Assembly (NCBI GenBank): GCA_963575745.1
Contig: CAUYUJ010020170.1
Coordinates: 958,513-1,022,512, forward strand
DNA from: Prorocentrum cordatum
Taxonomy: Eukaryota; Sar; Dinophyceae; Prorocentrales; Prorocentraceae
Direction of reading: 5' to 3'
Length of the DNA stretch: 64,000 bases
The notes beneath the pieces are model-generated. The model ran no database searches. It was given only the letters and a program-made list of their open reading frames with translations, and was not told the origin of the DNA. Shown here one piece after another: positions 35,901 through 48,886 of the stretch. The stretch's first letter is position 1, and each line of letters opens with the position of its first letter. The position numbers were made by a program, and so were the translations under genes.

Positions 35901-38735
35901 TGGTCCTGCGGCGCGCGTCTGAGTGGCGGCCGCTCAGGTGATGTCCCCCCAGAAGCGTCTCCCGCCTGAACCGGCTTGGGGTTATCATAAGGCAGATCCT
36001 TTTTTCGCGGGCGTCGGCAGGGCGGGCCGGGCGTTTCGTTGGAGTGCTCTTCGCCACTTGCCATTCCGAAGCTTGGATGTTTGTTTATTGTGCGTTGTTT
36101 TTCCCCCTTTTTGCCAACATGTGGTTATCGCTTTCACGCCGCGCAAATTCGTATACAAATGTGCAACAGCTTCCGAGACGTCAGCCGTTTTTTTTCGAAA
36201 CGTTTGTGTTCGCTTTAGGGCTGTGTACATTAAGTCTGACTGTTTGAGAGATTCTCACGAATGGAGATCAGCGGTTTTTCAAGATGTGGACCTCAATTCA
36301 CTGCCGCGCGCACATGACTTCAGATGGGAGGGCGGGAATACTTGGTTCTCGCGCTTGCGCCGCACACTCTCGTCTTTTGCAGCAACTTCGAGCAGGGTCG
36401 TTCTTATTCACAACGCGAACCGGTTCAGCGTCGCGCGCATGTTGTTTTGGGGAAAGCTTGCAACAGTTTCAGGGATTCGCCTGTTTGCAGTCCTACGAGA
36501 TGTGTTCTGGCACTGCCTCGAAATGTCAGAAGGCACCAATCATATTGACTCGCGGAGCTGACGTTCCATCACCCGTGGTTTGGCGCGATTTTTTGAAGTG
36601 TGAGGACGCAATCATTTTGTTAATTTGCGGTGTTGAAGTCCCAGCAATCGTGTTTTGGCACGGCTGAGAATTCTCAGGCGGTTGTCTCTCCATGAGACAC
36701 GCCCCGCAACGACATACACCTGTTGCAGGGACGTCGGAGGCGGGAACTGAGAAGGAGGGTGTATTGTAGCATCGTTGATGCGCCTTGTGTTTACACTGGC
36801 CTTCATCATGCTTATCGTCCTCCTCCTCTTCCTTCTCTTCCTCCTTTTTTCTCCTGCTGCTGGTCCTCCTCCTCCGCGTCCTCCTCCTCCCCCTCCTCCT
36901 CCTCTTCCTCCTCCTCCTCCTCATCCGATCACCCGTGGCAAGAACGGGGGTCGGCGGATTTTCTTTAACGGTGGGGATATACTGCGGCTCCAGCGCCTGG
37001 CTCATCTGCGCTAGCGCCTGGAAGAGGCGCCCCGTCTGCCATCCTTCCTGTCGTCGTCTTCTTCCCCCTCTTCCCCCTCCCCTTCCCAATCCTGGTTTTC
37101 CTCCTTTTCCTCCTTTTCCTTTTCCTCCTCCTCCTTCTCCTCCTCCTCCTCCGCCTCTTCCTCCTCCTCCTCCTCCTCCTCCTCCTCCTCCTCCTCCTCC
37201 TCCTCCTCTCCCTCCTTCTACTCCTCCTCCTTTTGTATGAGACGCGCGACAAGGGCCACCGGATCCGATTCCGCCGCCTGGGCGGGGAGATCCCATGGTC
37301 AAGGCGGTGGTGGCCATCATCATGCGCGTGTGGGAACAGGGCGGGGGCGAGGATTTGCTGGGTCCACCACTGGCGACGAAGCGGGAGCAGAAACTGCAGG
37401 CCCGCATTAAGAAGGTCAAGCAGTGATCTGTGGGCGCACCGTTTCTTCCCATGTATTATTCTCCTCCTGCTTTTTCTTTTCCTCCTCCTCCTCCTCCCCG
37501 ACACTGATGATGGAGACTTGCATGCTCTTCTTGTACCACGCTCGGAAGCTCGCCGCCCTGATCTGCACGCTGCCGCTGGTGGCGTTACCCATCGTAACGC
37601 TCTGCACGCTCATGCTGCCCCTGTTGGTGGTGAGGGCCCACCCGTTCTTCCGCATGCTCCTGATGCTGCCGCTGCAGGTGGTGCTCACATACATGCTCAC
37701 GTCCCTCATGGTCCGCAGGGTGCTGCTGCTGCTGCTCCTGGTGGTGAGCACGCCCCTGCTCTTGCCGCCGATGGTGGCTCTGCATGTCGTAACGCCGTGC
37801 CCGCCCATGCTGCCGATCGTGGAGCTGCTGGTGCGATCGTTCTTCCGCACGCTCCTGATGCTGCAGTCGCTGGCGCTCTCCGTCCCCTTGTTCGCGAATG
37901 GCACCGGGTCACACGGCGCACGACGCTGCTAATCCAGAACAGGCCCTACATCCGCTGCTTCGACGCGTGGTTCGCCCTCGTGTTCGAAGCCTCCTCGTCC
38001 TCGGAGTGCGACCTGCCCGTCGAGGTCCACGCTGCTCAAGCTGATGCTGCTGCCGCTGTCCTTCCCGATGGAGCTCAGCATCCTGAAGAAGCCCCTCGCG
38101 ATGATGCACGTGCCGTGCTGCTACCTGGTGTGGCTGTCGCTGATCACGCCGTTCATGCTGATGCTGCCGCTGGTGGCGAGCCGGTTCACGACAACACCGC
38201 CGAGTGTGGCGATCAACCTGTTCTCGCAGCTCATCCTCTCCATGGAGCCCAACGCGATTGGGCAGCTCCTGGCATGCCGTTCCTTCGACGCTCGGACCTC
38301 CTGCAACTACATGGCTGCAGTACGAATCTTGCTTGCTTTGTCGATGATATGTTGCAACGTGCTGCTGAGCGCCAGCATGATGATCGTGGATTCTCGCCGC
38401 TCGGAGTGGCGTCTGAGGCCCCCGCCCGCTTTTGTAGCAATGTGCCCCCGCCCCGCTCGCCTCTTCCCGCTTGTCGCCCTTGTCTCTGCCTCCCTTCCCC
38501 GCGTTTCCCGCATTTCAGCGCACGCACGAATACACATCCGCTCTCCGCGTGTCTGGCCCCGCGCTCCCCGCAGCGCGCGAGTTGCCTGTGCGCCTGAGCA
38601 CCACCACAGCTCACGTATGGAAGTAGAGGGCGGCGGGCTCGGGCGGGACTTTTTTCCTCTTCTCGCGTCGTGCCCGCTTGCCCTCGTCTCTTCCTTTTTG
38701 GGTACTTGCACTCCTCCTCCTCCTCCTCCTCCTCC

Positions 38736-38766
<31 letters not shown>

Positions 38767-41700
38767 GTCGGGTTGACAAAATATTGTGTCGTAGTGTCGG
38801 CCGCTGCCTGGTGAAAGGCGGCCAAAGTGTCGCAACACAGACCTGGTGATTGCATGCTGGCGCATTTTCTGCCTTCGCCAGTTGTACGTGTTTGCCGACG
38901 AATGCAGCGAGCGTGCTCACGGCCCGGCGTTTCCCTGCTCCTGCTCCCCTTTGCCTTTCCCTCTCCGTCGGCGCGCGTTGTCCAGGGGGCGCCCCGCTCG
39001 GGCAGGTTCAGCATGCCGCGAGTCAGGCCTAGCAGAGACGCCACGTCGGCGCGTTCCGCTGCTGTAGTGGGGCCTTGACCTGTCTGCGCAACGGGTCGCG
39101 CCGCTCACGTTGGCAAATTTTGATCTGCGATATTCCATCGTGCTACTACGTATTTCTCTTGATATCGATCGGCTTGCTGACATCGAGTGTGCCAGACCGG
39201 ACTTTTCTTCCTCCTCCTCCTTGTTTCCCTCCAGTCGGCGTTGGAGGCGCAGGCGCTGGGAGTCCCGACGGAGAGAGGATTATTCTGAAACTCGATCACA
39301 CGACTACCGCCCCACACTTGCACGGGCCAGAGAGGGAGCGGGGGGGCATGGAGGACGGATGGCGGTTGCATTGTTCTCGATTTGCGCATGGATGAAAGTG
39401 GTATTCTGCAATCCGCTGGCGGCGAATACCACGGACAGACTTGAAGAGATTAGCACTGCACTTCGGGAGTGGGATGCGAGTGTGACACTGCAGTTTGGGG
39501 CAAAGGGAAGTGGACTACGAAGGCATGCGGTACGACGCTCATGGTGTTCAACGAGATGATGAAGGACAAAGCGTTCCGGTTCAAATACAAGGAGGAGCAT
39601 CATGGGTGAGACTGCGCACACGGGCGCACGGCGTTAAAATATTTGCGACGTATGTGCCACCAGAGAAAGGGTACACCAGTCATATGCTATTGTTTAAAAA
39701 CAACAAATAGCCTGGCGAAGGACCCAACACTATGCAGCTGCGAGCGATGCAGGGTGCGAGACCATGTGCAGCTGCGAGCAACGCAGGGTGCGACATCCCC
39801 TTCATCGGTAGCGCGCCGCGGCAAGGATGGCGCGCGGGGCGGCGCAGGTGGCGGCCCCGAAAGCCCGTGAGGGTACTCCTTTGTGGGTGTGGAACTGCAT
39901 GCGGGCGTTGCCACGGGGGTTTCGGTGGAGTTCCCATGCTCGACCTCGACGCGTGCGAGAGTGCTCCCTACGGGGCCACGAAGCGTGCGAGGGGTGCGCC
40001 GTGACGGGGGTGGAACTGCATGCGGGCGCTGCCACTGGGGCCTTCGGCGGAGCTCCCTGTGGGGCCGCGACGCGTGTGAGGGGTGCGCGAAGATGGGGGG
40101 GGGGAACTGCACGCGCGCGCTGCCAATGGGGCCTTCGGTGGAGCCCCCTGTGGGGCCACGAGCCGTGTGAGGGGTGCGCCAAGACGGCGTTTGAACTGCA
40201 CGCGGGCGCTGCCACCGGGGCCTTCGAAGAATCTCCCTATGGGGCCACGGAACGTGCGATGGGGTTCGCAAACATGCGGGTGGAAGTGCATGCGGGCGTT
40301 GCCACGGAGGCTTCGGTGGAGCTCCCTGTGGGGCCCAGAATCTCATGAGGGGTTCGCAAACATGGGGGCGGAACTGCACGCGGGCGCTGCCGCCGGGCCC
40401 TTCGGTGGAGCTCCTTATGGGGCCACGAATCGCACGAGGGGTTCGCGAACATCGGGGTGGAACTGCATGCGGGCGTTGCAGCGGGGGTTTCGGTGGAGCT
40501 CCCTATGGGGCCCCGAAGCGCGTGAGGGGTGCGCCAAGATGGGGGTGGATGTGCGCGCGGGCGCTGCCGCTGGGGCGTTCGGTGGAGCTGCCTGCGGGGC
40601 CGCGAAACGTGTGATGGGTGCGCCGAGAGGGGGGTGGAATTGCGAGCGGGCGTGGCCGCTTGGGCCGTCGGTGGAACTCCCCACGGGGCCGCGAAGCGTT
40701 TGAGGGGTGCGCCAAAGTGGGGGTGGAACTGCATGCGGGCGCTGCCACTGCGGCCTCTGGTGGAGTTCCTTATGGGCCACGAATCGCACGAGGGGCGCGC
40801 CGGACTGGACGCGCGGAGGGCGGAGGGAGGGACGGGGGGGGGAAGGAGGGGGCAGCGGGGGGAGTGAAGGCAGGGCGTTCTCTTTTCAAAACGAGGACCC
40901 AACACCACGGGATGGTTGGGAACGAATCACGAAAGTGGAGGAGGAGAAGCGCGGCGACACGGGCGGCACATTTATTATTATAGCGCGGGTGGGTGGGTGG
41001 GTGGGGGGGGGGCTTCGCCAGCCAACTGGGAATGCACGCGTCGGACAACAGGGGCATGGCGGCGCGCGGGCTGCTTGGGCAAACATGCAGCATCCCTGGG
41101 GCCAGTGACTAATGAGGTGGAGAACGACGACGAGGCAGAATTCAGGATGTTTTGTGTCCACGGCCTATTGTCAGTAGTCACGACCTTCTGTGATTGCGAA
41201 AACGACAAGGTGCGGGCGATCAAGATCGATCACCTGGCGGCGCCGATGGAAGCTCTACCGCGCGCGAGGAGGTGCACGGCATTGAGAGGAGTGGCGCAAC
41301 AGCTGCAAATAATCAAAGCGAGAGGACATCGAGACGACATCCCTCTGGGCCCCGAGATTGGACTGGAACGCCAAGTTAAATTCTCAAGCAAGCAGGCAGC
41401 ATAGACCAGACAAATATGCGGGCCGCAATATGCTGATGGAGCGTCTGAGAAAACGGCGACTGAGTGTAGTTTTCACGTGTGCTTTTCGACGGCTACCTGC
41501 AGTCTGCAGCGCTCCATCAGCCTGGGGGGGGGGGGGGGGGCGCTGGCGGGGATGTCCCGGAGTGCGATCCAGGCAGATTCGGCTGCGCCCCCAGGAGAAG
41601 CACCGCCGGGGACATCTTGGAGCGCGGACCCCCAGGGGGGGGGGGGGGGCTGCAGAGGAAGAATGGGGGGGTGCCGAGACCGACATGCAGCAGACCAGGC

Positions 41701-44700
41701 GTGGAAGACATGGAGGGATGCAAGAATAACAGCGACGGCAGAGGTCTTCCAAGTCAAGAAGAAGCAGGGGGACCAGGGAGTAGTGGCATTCCAGCTACTG
41801 CGACGTTCCCCACTGGCAGAACGGATAACATTGGGAGTGGACATGGTAGAATCAGACGCGAAGGAGAGATTTGAGGAAATCAACGAGGAGCTAACGCAGA
41901 TGCAGAAGCTGCTTCGGAAACCCCCAGGCCGCGCGAACAAAATATCGACAGGGGATATACGGAGGGCGAGCGAGAAAAAAACAGCTCTAGCGAGATTCAG
42001 GGGCCCCGCATTGAATGCCAGAGGACTGGGGTAGGACCAAAGAAGAGGTATTATTTGTCAGCGCGAACCTGGTGGGGCACAGAAGAATGGTCGAGATAAT
42101 TGGGGGGGCGCCCCCACGAAGGGGGCTTGGCAGCGAAGCCGCTGGACTCAGACGGGCACGAGAAGAAACGCGACGAAGCGATAGCAGAGAAGATGCCACT
42201 ACCAATGGATTGGGGTCTGAGAGCGCAGGTGGAGAGGGACAAAAGAGACATGGTAAAGCATAGTGGGGAGGCGGCGGAGATGAGGGCGCCCCCCCCTGGG
42301 GAGTGCCAGAGGAACTGGCATGGGCGATACTGGGTCCCACGGTCAACCTGAAGGGCCCTGAGCAGTTGAGCAAGAGGCTGGATGAACAGGGGATGCGAGC
42401 AGTGGAGCTTCGCGAGGACGAGCAGAATTTGGCCAGGCACAGCTCACTACTACACATGTACAGGGTGGGCAGGGCGATCCCGCAGCAGATGGGGCGGAGG
42501 GAAGACGACGCGCTGGGTCGGGCAGAGGGAGCTGATGACGGAGAGGCGTCGCGGGCGAACAAGATGAAAGCGCGCCACCTGGGGAGATGCGAGAAAGTTG
42601 AACCGGGGGCGACAGCGACGGAGGCCGACGAGAGTCTGGGGCACGGGACCAAGCTGTGGGACATCCGCATTGAGCGTCGCCAATCCCAAGCTACGCCATG
42701 GGATCGGCACAGGTCGGTCTCGTTCTTTGCAGAAAAAGGCAACAACAAACAGGGGATTGGAGGCGAGAGAGCTACGCGCGCGCATTGCTCACTTGGATCG
42801 GCCTTTTCATGTGGGGATACACTGCAGGGGAGAAGCACCTGAAGACCCATGCAGGGCGCCAGGAGGGCTTCGGAATAGGTCAAGGGAGAATGCGATTGCC
42901 TGTGTCGAAGCCGCTCGACGGAGAGCGAGACAGGCAGGAGCAACCACCATCGCCTTCAACAACGGCTGCAGCAGCGCCGTCGCGAGCGCGAGACGCAACC
43001 CCCTGCCGGCATCGGTCTTCGCGACATCGAAGGAGGAGGACCTGCCATTTGCCATCGGGGCGATCGGCTACACGTCGACGAGCATGGAATGTGCCGACGA
43101 CTGGGCCCATGCGCTGAAGACGCGCAGGGGGCGTAGAGTGGGCTCGCCCCATGCCCGCGGCAATTCAAGTATATTTGCTATCTACGCGTGGGGCAGTGGT
43201 GTCAGGGGGGGGGGGGGGGGAAGGGCGAGATGCAGACGGCGCGCGATGCGATGGGCCGAGCTTCGGGGAAGAGGCGCGACCGCCCGCTCGACGCGCTCGC
43301 GGGCGACGTCGACAAGATCCGCCCAGTGGTTTCGATGGGCCCACCCACCCAGAAGCAGGAGCAGACTGGTGTTAGCGAGGCAATCTCGGAGCCCCAGTCA
43401 CCTTTCGTCTGATGCGAGGATACCTCGGCCCGTCGAGAAGCACCAACGGGGGGGGGGCTGTTTCAGGCGAGTTGCATCGCGCAGCAGATCAACGCAATCA
43501 CGTTGCGCCTGGCGCTCAAGCTGGCGAGGGGGGATGGAGCCTAAACCAGCCAAGACCAACCATATGTTTTCTCTAGGGGCCCAAGGCGAGACGGGATCAC
43601 GCGACGGCTTCCAAGGAAAAGACTGCCCAAAGGCACACCGATGAGAGAGATGCGGGCACTGGGCCCCCACTTGCCAGGAGGCCAAGGCTATGCGGAAGAG
43701 GTCAGGAGGGGATGCGAGGACATGCAGGTAACTGACGGACAATGTGGTTGCGTCTGGTCTTCAGACACCTCCGACATAATAGAGAAGGAGATGTTTCAGA
43801 CTTTTGTATCAGGGGCAGGGCTGAGTGGGCTGATGGCTCTTGTACTAGAAGAACGCCACCTCGGAGCGCTCGACAGTACCATGGCAATGCTACTGAGGAG
43901 GAGAATGACAGGAGGCAGGATGAGCTAGACACAGGAGGACGGGGCGACCATATGCTGCGCCGACAAGGAAGCGTGCAAGAGGTGGATGGTACCGTGCTTT
44001 GCTACTGCGCTGAGGATCCGCAGGCTACGTTGGCATCTGCAATGGGCGAAACAACCAGAGGACTTGAGCAGTGCATCAGCAGCAATTGTTGTGGCGTCGA
44101 AGTTGGGCCGCCTTTGCGGAGTCAGGAGATTTGGAGAATGGGGGAGCATGCGCGGCATCTACATTTTGGGCAAAGCAGGTGGTCGACGACTTTCAGGCAC
44201 TGGCGGAGGGCAGCGAGGACGTAGCAAGCTGGTGCCCGCAGAGGCATCCAAATATCTCAATGTTCCAAATGGGCCCAAGGGATTGGGAAGCGTGGATACA
44301 GGGCGGACCCCAGCATACTTGTACATGCAGGACGGACATGGGATACTACATTACCAGCAGTTACAGTGAGGGAAGAACTATTGCTCCGTATTGGTGCGAC
44401 TGGGAGACGGGCACCGAGTGACAGGTGTGCGGGGCGCAATTCGCTACGGCAGCAGCGCTGGCAGCGCGCGGGAGAGTGGCGCGCAAATGCTTACCACTGA
44501 TCCCCAGCCTAGTGGCAACCAATCAATGCCCATGGTGCTTGAGCTCATTCGCGACGACACAGTCGCGCGATCGACCATGCCATGAGGGCCGCGGAGACTC
44601 ATGGGACATGCTATTTTTATATAAGAAAGCGATTGGAACCACCCAGTTCAAGGGCCTCTCTCCCTCGGCTGCGACCTGCGTGGCTTTCCTGGCCCAACCT

Positions 44701-47700
44701 CTGGGGGAGTTTCAGATGCGCGCCTGCTGCCGCCATCCAGGGCCCCACTGCGTCTTGCCCCCTGAAGATGGCGAGCGTTTCCTAGCGACCGCCCCCCCCC
44801 CCCAGAAAGCGAGGGGGGCAGGCGCGGAGATTGGGCGGGGGCCGAAGCGCCGCGAGGGCGGGAGGGGGGCAGGCGAGGACCAGCGGGCTATGGGCGCGGA
44901 CAGCGCCAAGGAGGCATGGGGCCCGCCCGCGGCCGCGGCCGCGGCTGCGGGAGGGGGCGGCAAGGGGGGGGGGGGGGGCGCAAGCCCCCCCGCCAGCAGC
45001 CTCAATCAGCGGAAGATTACGAGTGGCCCGAGGATGCATCAACGGGCTTCAGCGCCCGGCCCTCCGCCCAGCAGCAGAGATGCGAGAGATGAACCACGTG
45101 GCCACGGACTTCTTCCTCGCGCCAGTCAGCAGCTGGGCGTTCCGGAAGTCGACGGCAGCGGGCCGCAGCTACGGGAACCAAGTCAGGGAGAGAGGCACAA
45201 GGGGCACCTGTTGGGGCCATCAGGCATCCACGCGGGGCTGGCGCTCATGGAGGGCACCCAGGAGACGGTGTCGGAATGGCAGAAGGACGATCCAACATCA
45301 GTGGCGGCATCGATAGATTGGGCGATGGACGCGCCGAACGGCTTCCTGATGATGGTGGGCGGCAACAACGCCCACAGTCAAGCCATGGTCACAGAGACGA
45401 TCAAGTTGCGCAAGGTCAGCGAGGACCACATGGCCCGCAACAGCAAAAACATTGACCCGAACGAGGACGAGCAGCAGTTTTGGGAGGAGGGCCTGGGCAA
45501 TATTCAGATCGGAATCAACGAGGCCCCCAACTTCAGGGCAGTGCTCTCGAAGGACACGAACGAAGATGCCATGGCGAAGCCGGGCAAGTTCTCGGGCCAC
45601 ACCCTGAGGGTGGCAATGGGGGTGTTGATAGTCTTCGTGGGAGGCAAGAAGTTTCAGTCGGCGGCGCCCAAGCCGGAGCTGGACAGGATGGTGGAACGAG
45701 AACTCCAGCATCGGCGCAGCTGAGAGAGGAGGTGGGTAAAAGCCCCAGGGCAGAGTGCCGGGCCGCGGCTGTCGCGGACAAGCGCTTTCATTGCCCCTCC
45801 GACGGCGTCAGCACCGAGCTATGAGAACGCCGCCCCGCGAGAAGCCACATCAGGGCAGACGGGCATAGCAGGAGCGCCAAACGGCGGACCAGCGAAACGA
45901 CATCTGTCAGATGATGAATAGATTGCGGAGGCAATCAGCAGGGGCGTTGAGCGCCTCGCCAAACTTGGAGTCTTTGCCCCAGAGGGTAGGATATACAAAT
46001 TGGCCTTGCAGTTTCGAGCAGAACGGGAAGCGGCGTTGCAGAGACATGATTTGGGAGGGGGCCCCCCATGCAGCAACTGGACCTCCCGTCCCAGTCAGTA
46101 GCCGACGTCTTCAATTGCGACGGCGCGATATGGATCTACTTTCCCCCCCCCCCCCCATGCTCCTTTACAGTTGAGGAGATGCGGCGCGTGGGGATGTTGC
46201 ACATTGTGCAGTCATCATATTCACGTGTAGCGATGAGTCGCGGACGGTGTGTGGGGGGGGGTCGGGCCAGAATCCAGAGTGCTATGCGATGCCCTTGGGG
46301 CCGCTGGGCACAACGCATCCGCCTCCGTCGACCACCTTCGGCCCCCGCGGCCCATCTGGCTCAGCGGCGGCCCAGATGCGCGCGCGCCGCGCACCGGCGG
46401 GGATATCTCGGAGCGCAGGGCGCTGCAGGCTGCCCATGACCTTCACCGGCAGCGACGAGCCATGGCCACGCGGCCGTCGCGGCAGGGGGCTTTGGCACTG
46501 CGAGGTGATCGAGATTCACGGGAGGCGCGCCAAGAACGAGCCAGGACATGAAAAAGACCACGGAGGCAAAGGAAGTCAATGGGAAAATGCGCGCGTCGAC
46601 TGCGATCTGGCGCCCAGGCAGGAGGAGTGGATCGGGCGGAGTGACGAGGGAAATATTCGGCATGGAAGAGACCAGTTCATCACGAGGGCAGAATTATGCC
46701 GTGAACAGAAGAGGAAAGCTGACGGCATCGCGTAGGCAGAGCTCAGTCATCGGGGTGGATCCAGGCAGCGAAGGCGATCATAGAAGCTGAGGAAGGCCTT
46801 AAGAAGAAGTCGCGCAAACAGAGGAACAATATGGCCATCGGGCGGCCCGAGGAGATGTCAAAGGCACTGCTGGAGGGCATCAAAATGAAAAGGGGGCATC
46901 TTCGCAGCCTTCAGCACATCAAAATACGACGTGGCGGATGGCCGAAGATGCGCGGGAGAACACGACATCCTGCTGAGCAAGTACTTGGCCATGGACGTAG
47001 ATGACGAGCCAGCGCTGAAGACAGCCGAGAATGCTCTGGCAGAGAAGGGGAAGGAACTGCGCGAGATGGGCGACTACAAGGCGGCAGCGGACGAGGGGGA
47101 GAAACAGACAAAGCACCCCAGGGCGCTGTGCTTCGCGGAAGTGAGGGGCGATAACATGCAACTGATCAACGTGTGCAGGAGGAGCGCAGGATGGGGCGCA
47201 AAGAAGGACTGCGCCTGCTCGTGGAGACTGGCCTCCCACAACAAGCTACGGCGGAAAGGCCCCGGCTCCCACTCGAGGGGGGGCCAGCGGATGTCATGGT
47301 GCAACGTGGGCTGGAAGCAGTTGGCGACGACGCAGGAGAGCCACCCAGAAGACGAGCTCATGAAAGAGTGGGTGGACAGGGTGCAGAGGGACTTCGGCGG
47401 GGACTGCGAGAAGTGGCCCGACATCGGGCGCAGGGCGAAGTTCCACCCGTGCAGGAGGGGGCCTTCCATGGCGGCGGAGCTCAAGGCGAAAAGTGGGAAG
47501 CGCTCGCGGCGGAAAGGCTGCCGTAGCAGCTCGACGACGCCGTCGAGGGGGGCCGCTGCAAGTTCTACGACGTGGCCCAGAAGATGGGCCCAAAGGAGCT
47601 GCGCAAGCTCGTCCGACCGTCCGCCCCGATGACGCGCCAGGTTGAGGGCTGCGCGCTGATCGCAAGGTGCCCTGTGGACACGTGGGCAAGAGCAGTGGAA

Positions 47701-48823
47701 AAAGGTCTTTCTCTACGCGAAGCTGGTGCGAGCTGGCGCCGAGGATCTCGAAGGGCGACCGTGAGAACCTGCGCAGCGTCATGGAGGTAGCCTTGAAGTA
47801 GCTGAAGAACGAGACGACGCTCGACCCAGAGGAGGCCGAGAGGCTCAAAAACGTCAGCATTTTCCGAGAAAGTATGAAGACCTTGCTGGATGGCACAGAG
47901 ATCTTCGAGAAGTGCGCCAAGTCGGGGGGCGCGGCCAGTTCCAGCGGCCGCGCGTGAGAGAGCCCGCTTGCAACGCCAAGAGGCGCATTAGCGAGGTTGT
48001 CTCGGCGTGCGACTCCTAGGCAGGCAGGGCGGGCAGGCTCGGAGTGACCACCGTTGGCGGGGACATCTCGGCGCGAGGACCCTTGGGGGAGAGCTCGCGC
48101 AGACGCGGGGGCGCCGGCGGTAAACCGTTAACCAGGTTGCCGCCGGGGCCCTCGTAGAGCTCTTTGCACGCGCGGCGCTGCTCGGAACGCAAGGAGAAGC
48201 TTTCTTCAGCATGAGCTTAACAAAAACTCGAAAATGCAGGTTTTTCGGTTTTCATCCGGAGTCGGTTCCGCCAAGTCTTTCGATAGTAATACTGCAGCTA
48301 CCGACCTGGGAAGTGTTCATTGGCAGACGCGGCATAACCTATTACAGGTGCGAAAAATACGGGCTCTCCAAAAGAACTGTCAAATCTCTCGCAATGTTCG
48401 CCCAACCGACCCAAAGTTCCCACGTTGTCCGCCCGGGTCGGGTCGGCCAACTCGGTCCACCCCGCGCCGGAATTTCTCTAGCTCATCGATGCCGAAGAGC
48501 TCTACAAGGTATGTCTTGGAATGCGATTTCTTGGGGCGCCGACAGAGCGAGGAACGGACAACGAGAAAACCGCGGAAACCACCCGAGCGCACCCTTAAGG
48601 ACCCCTGCTATCTCGAATCGACTGTAGTACAGTGGGCGGACGGAACGAGGGGAACAAAAAGCCAACCAACCTCCCGCATGCCGTGACAAAAAGTATGCCC
48701 ACCCCTGCTTGCTCACCGATGGGGGTACTGTGGGGTACGATTGCAGGGTCAGGGTACAGGTACGACAATGCATGGGACAACCATCGGCCAGCACGCGAGG
48801 GAGGAGAAGTACACCTATGTATG

Positions 48824-48886
<63 letters not shown>

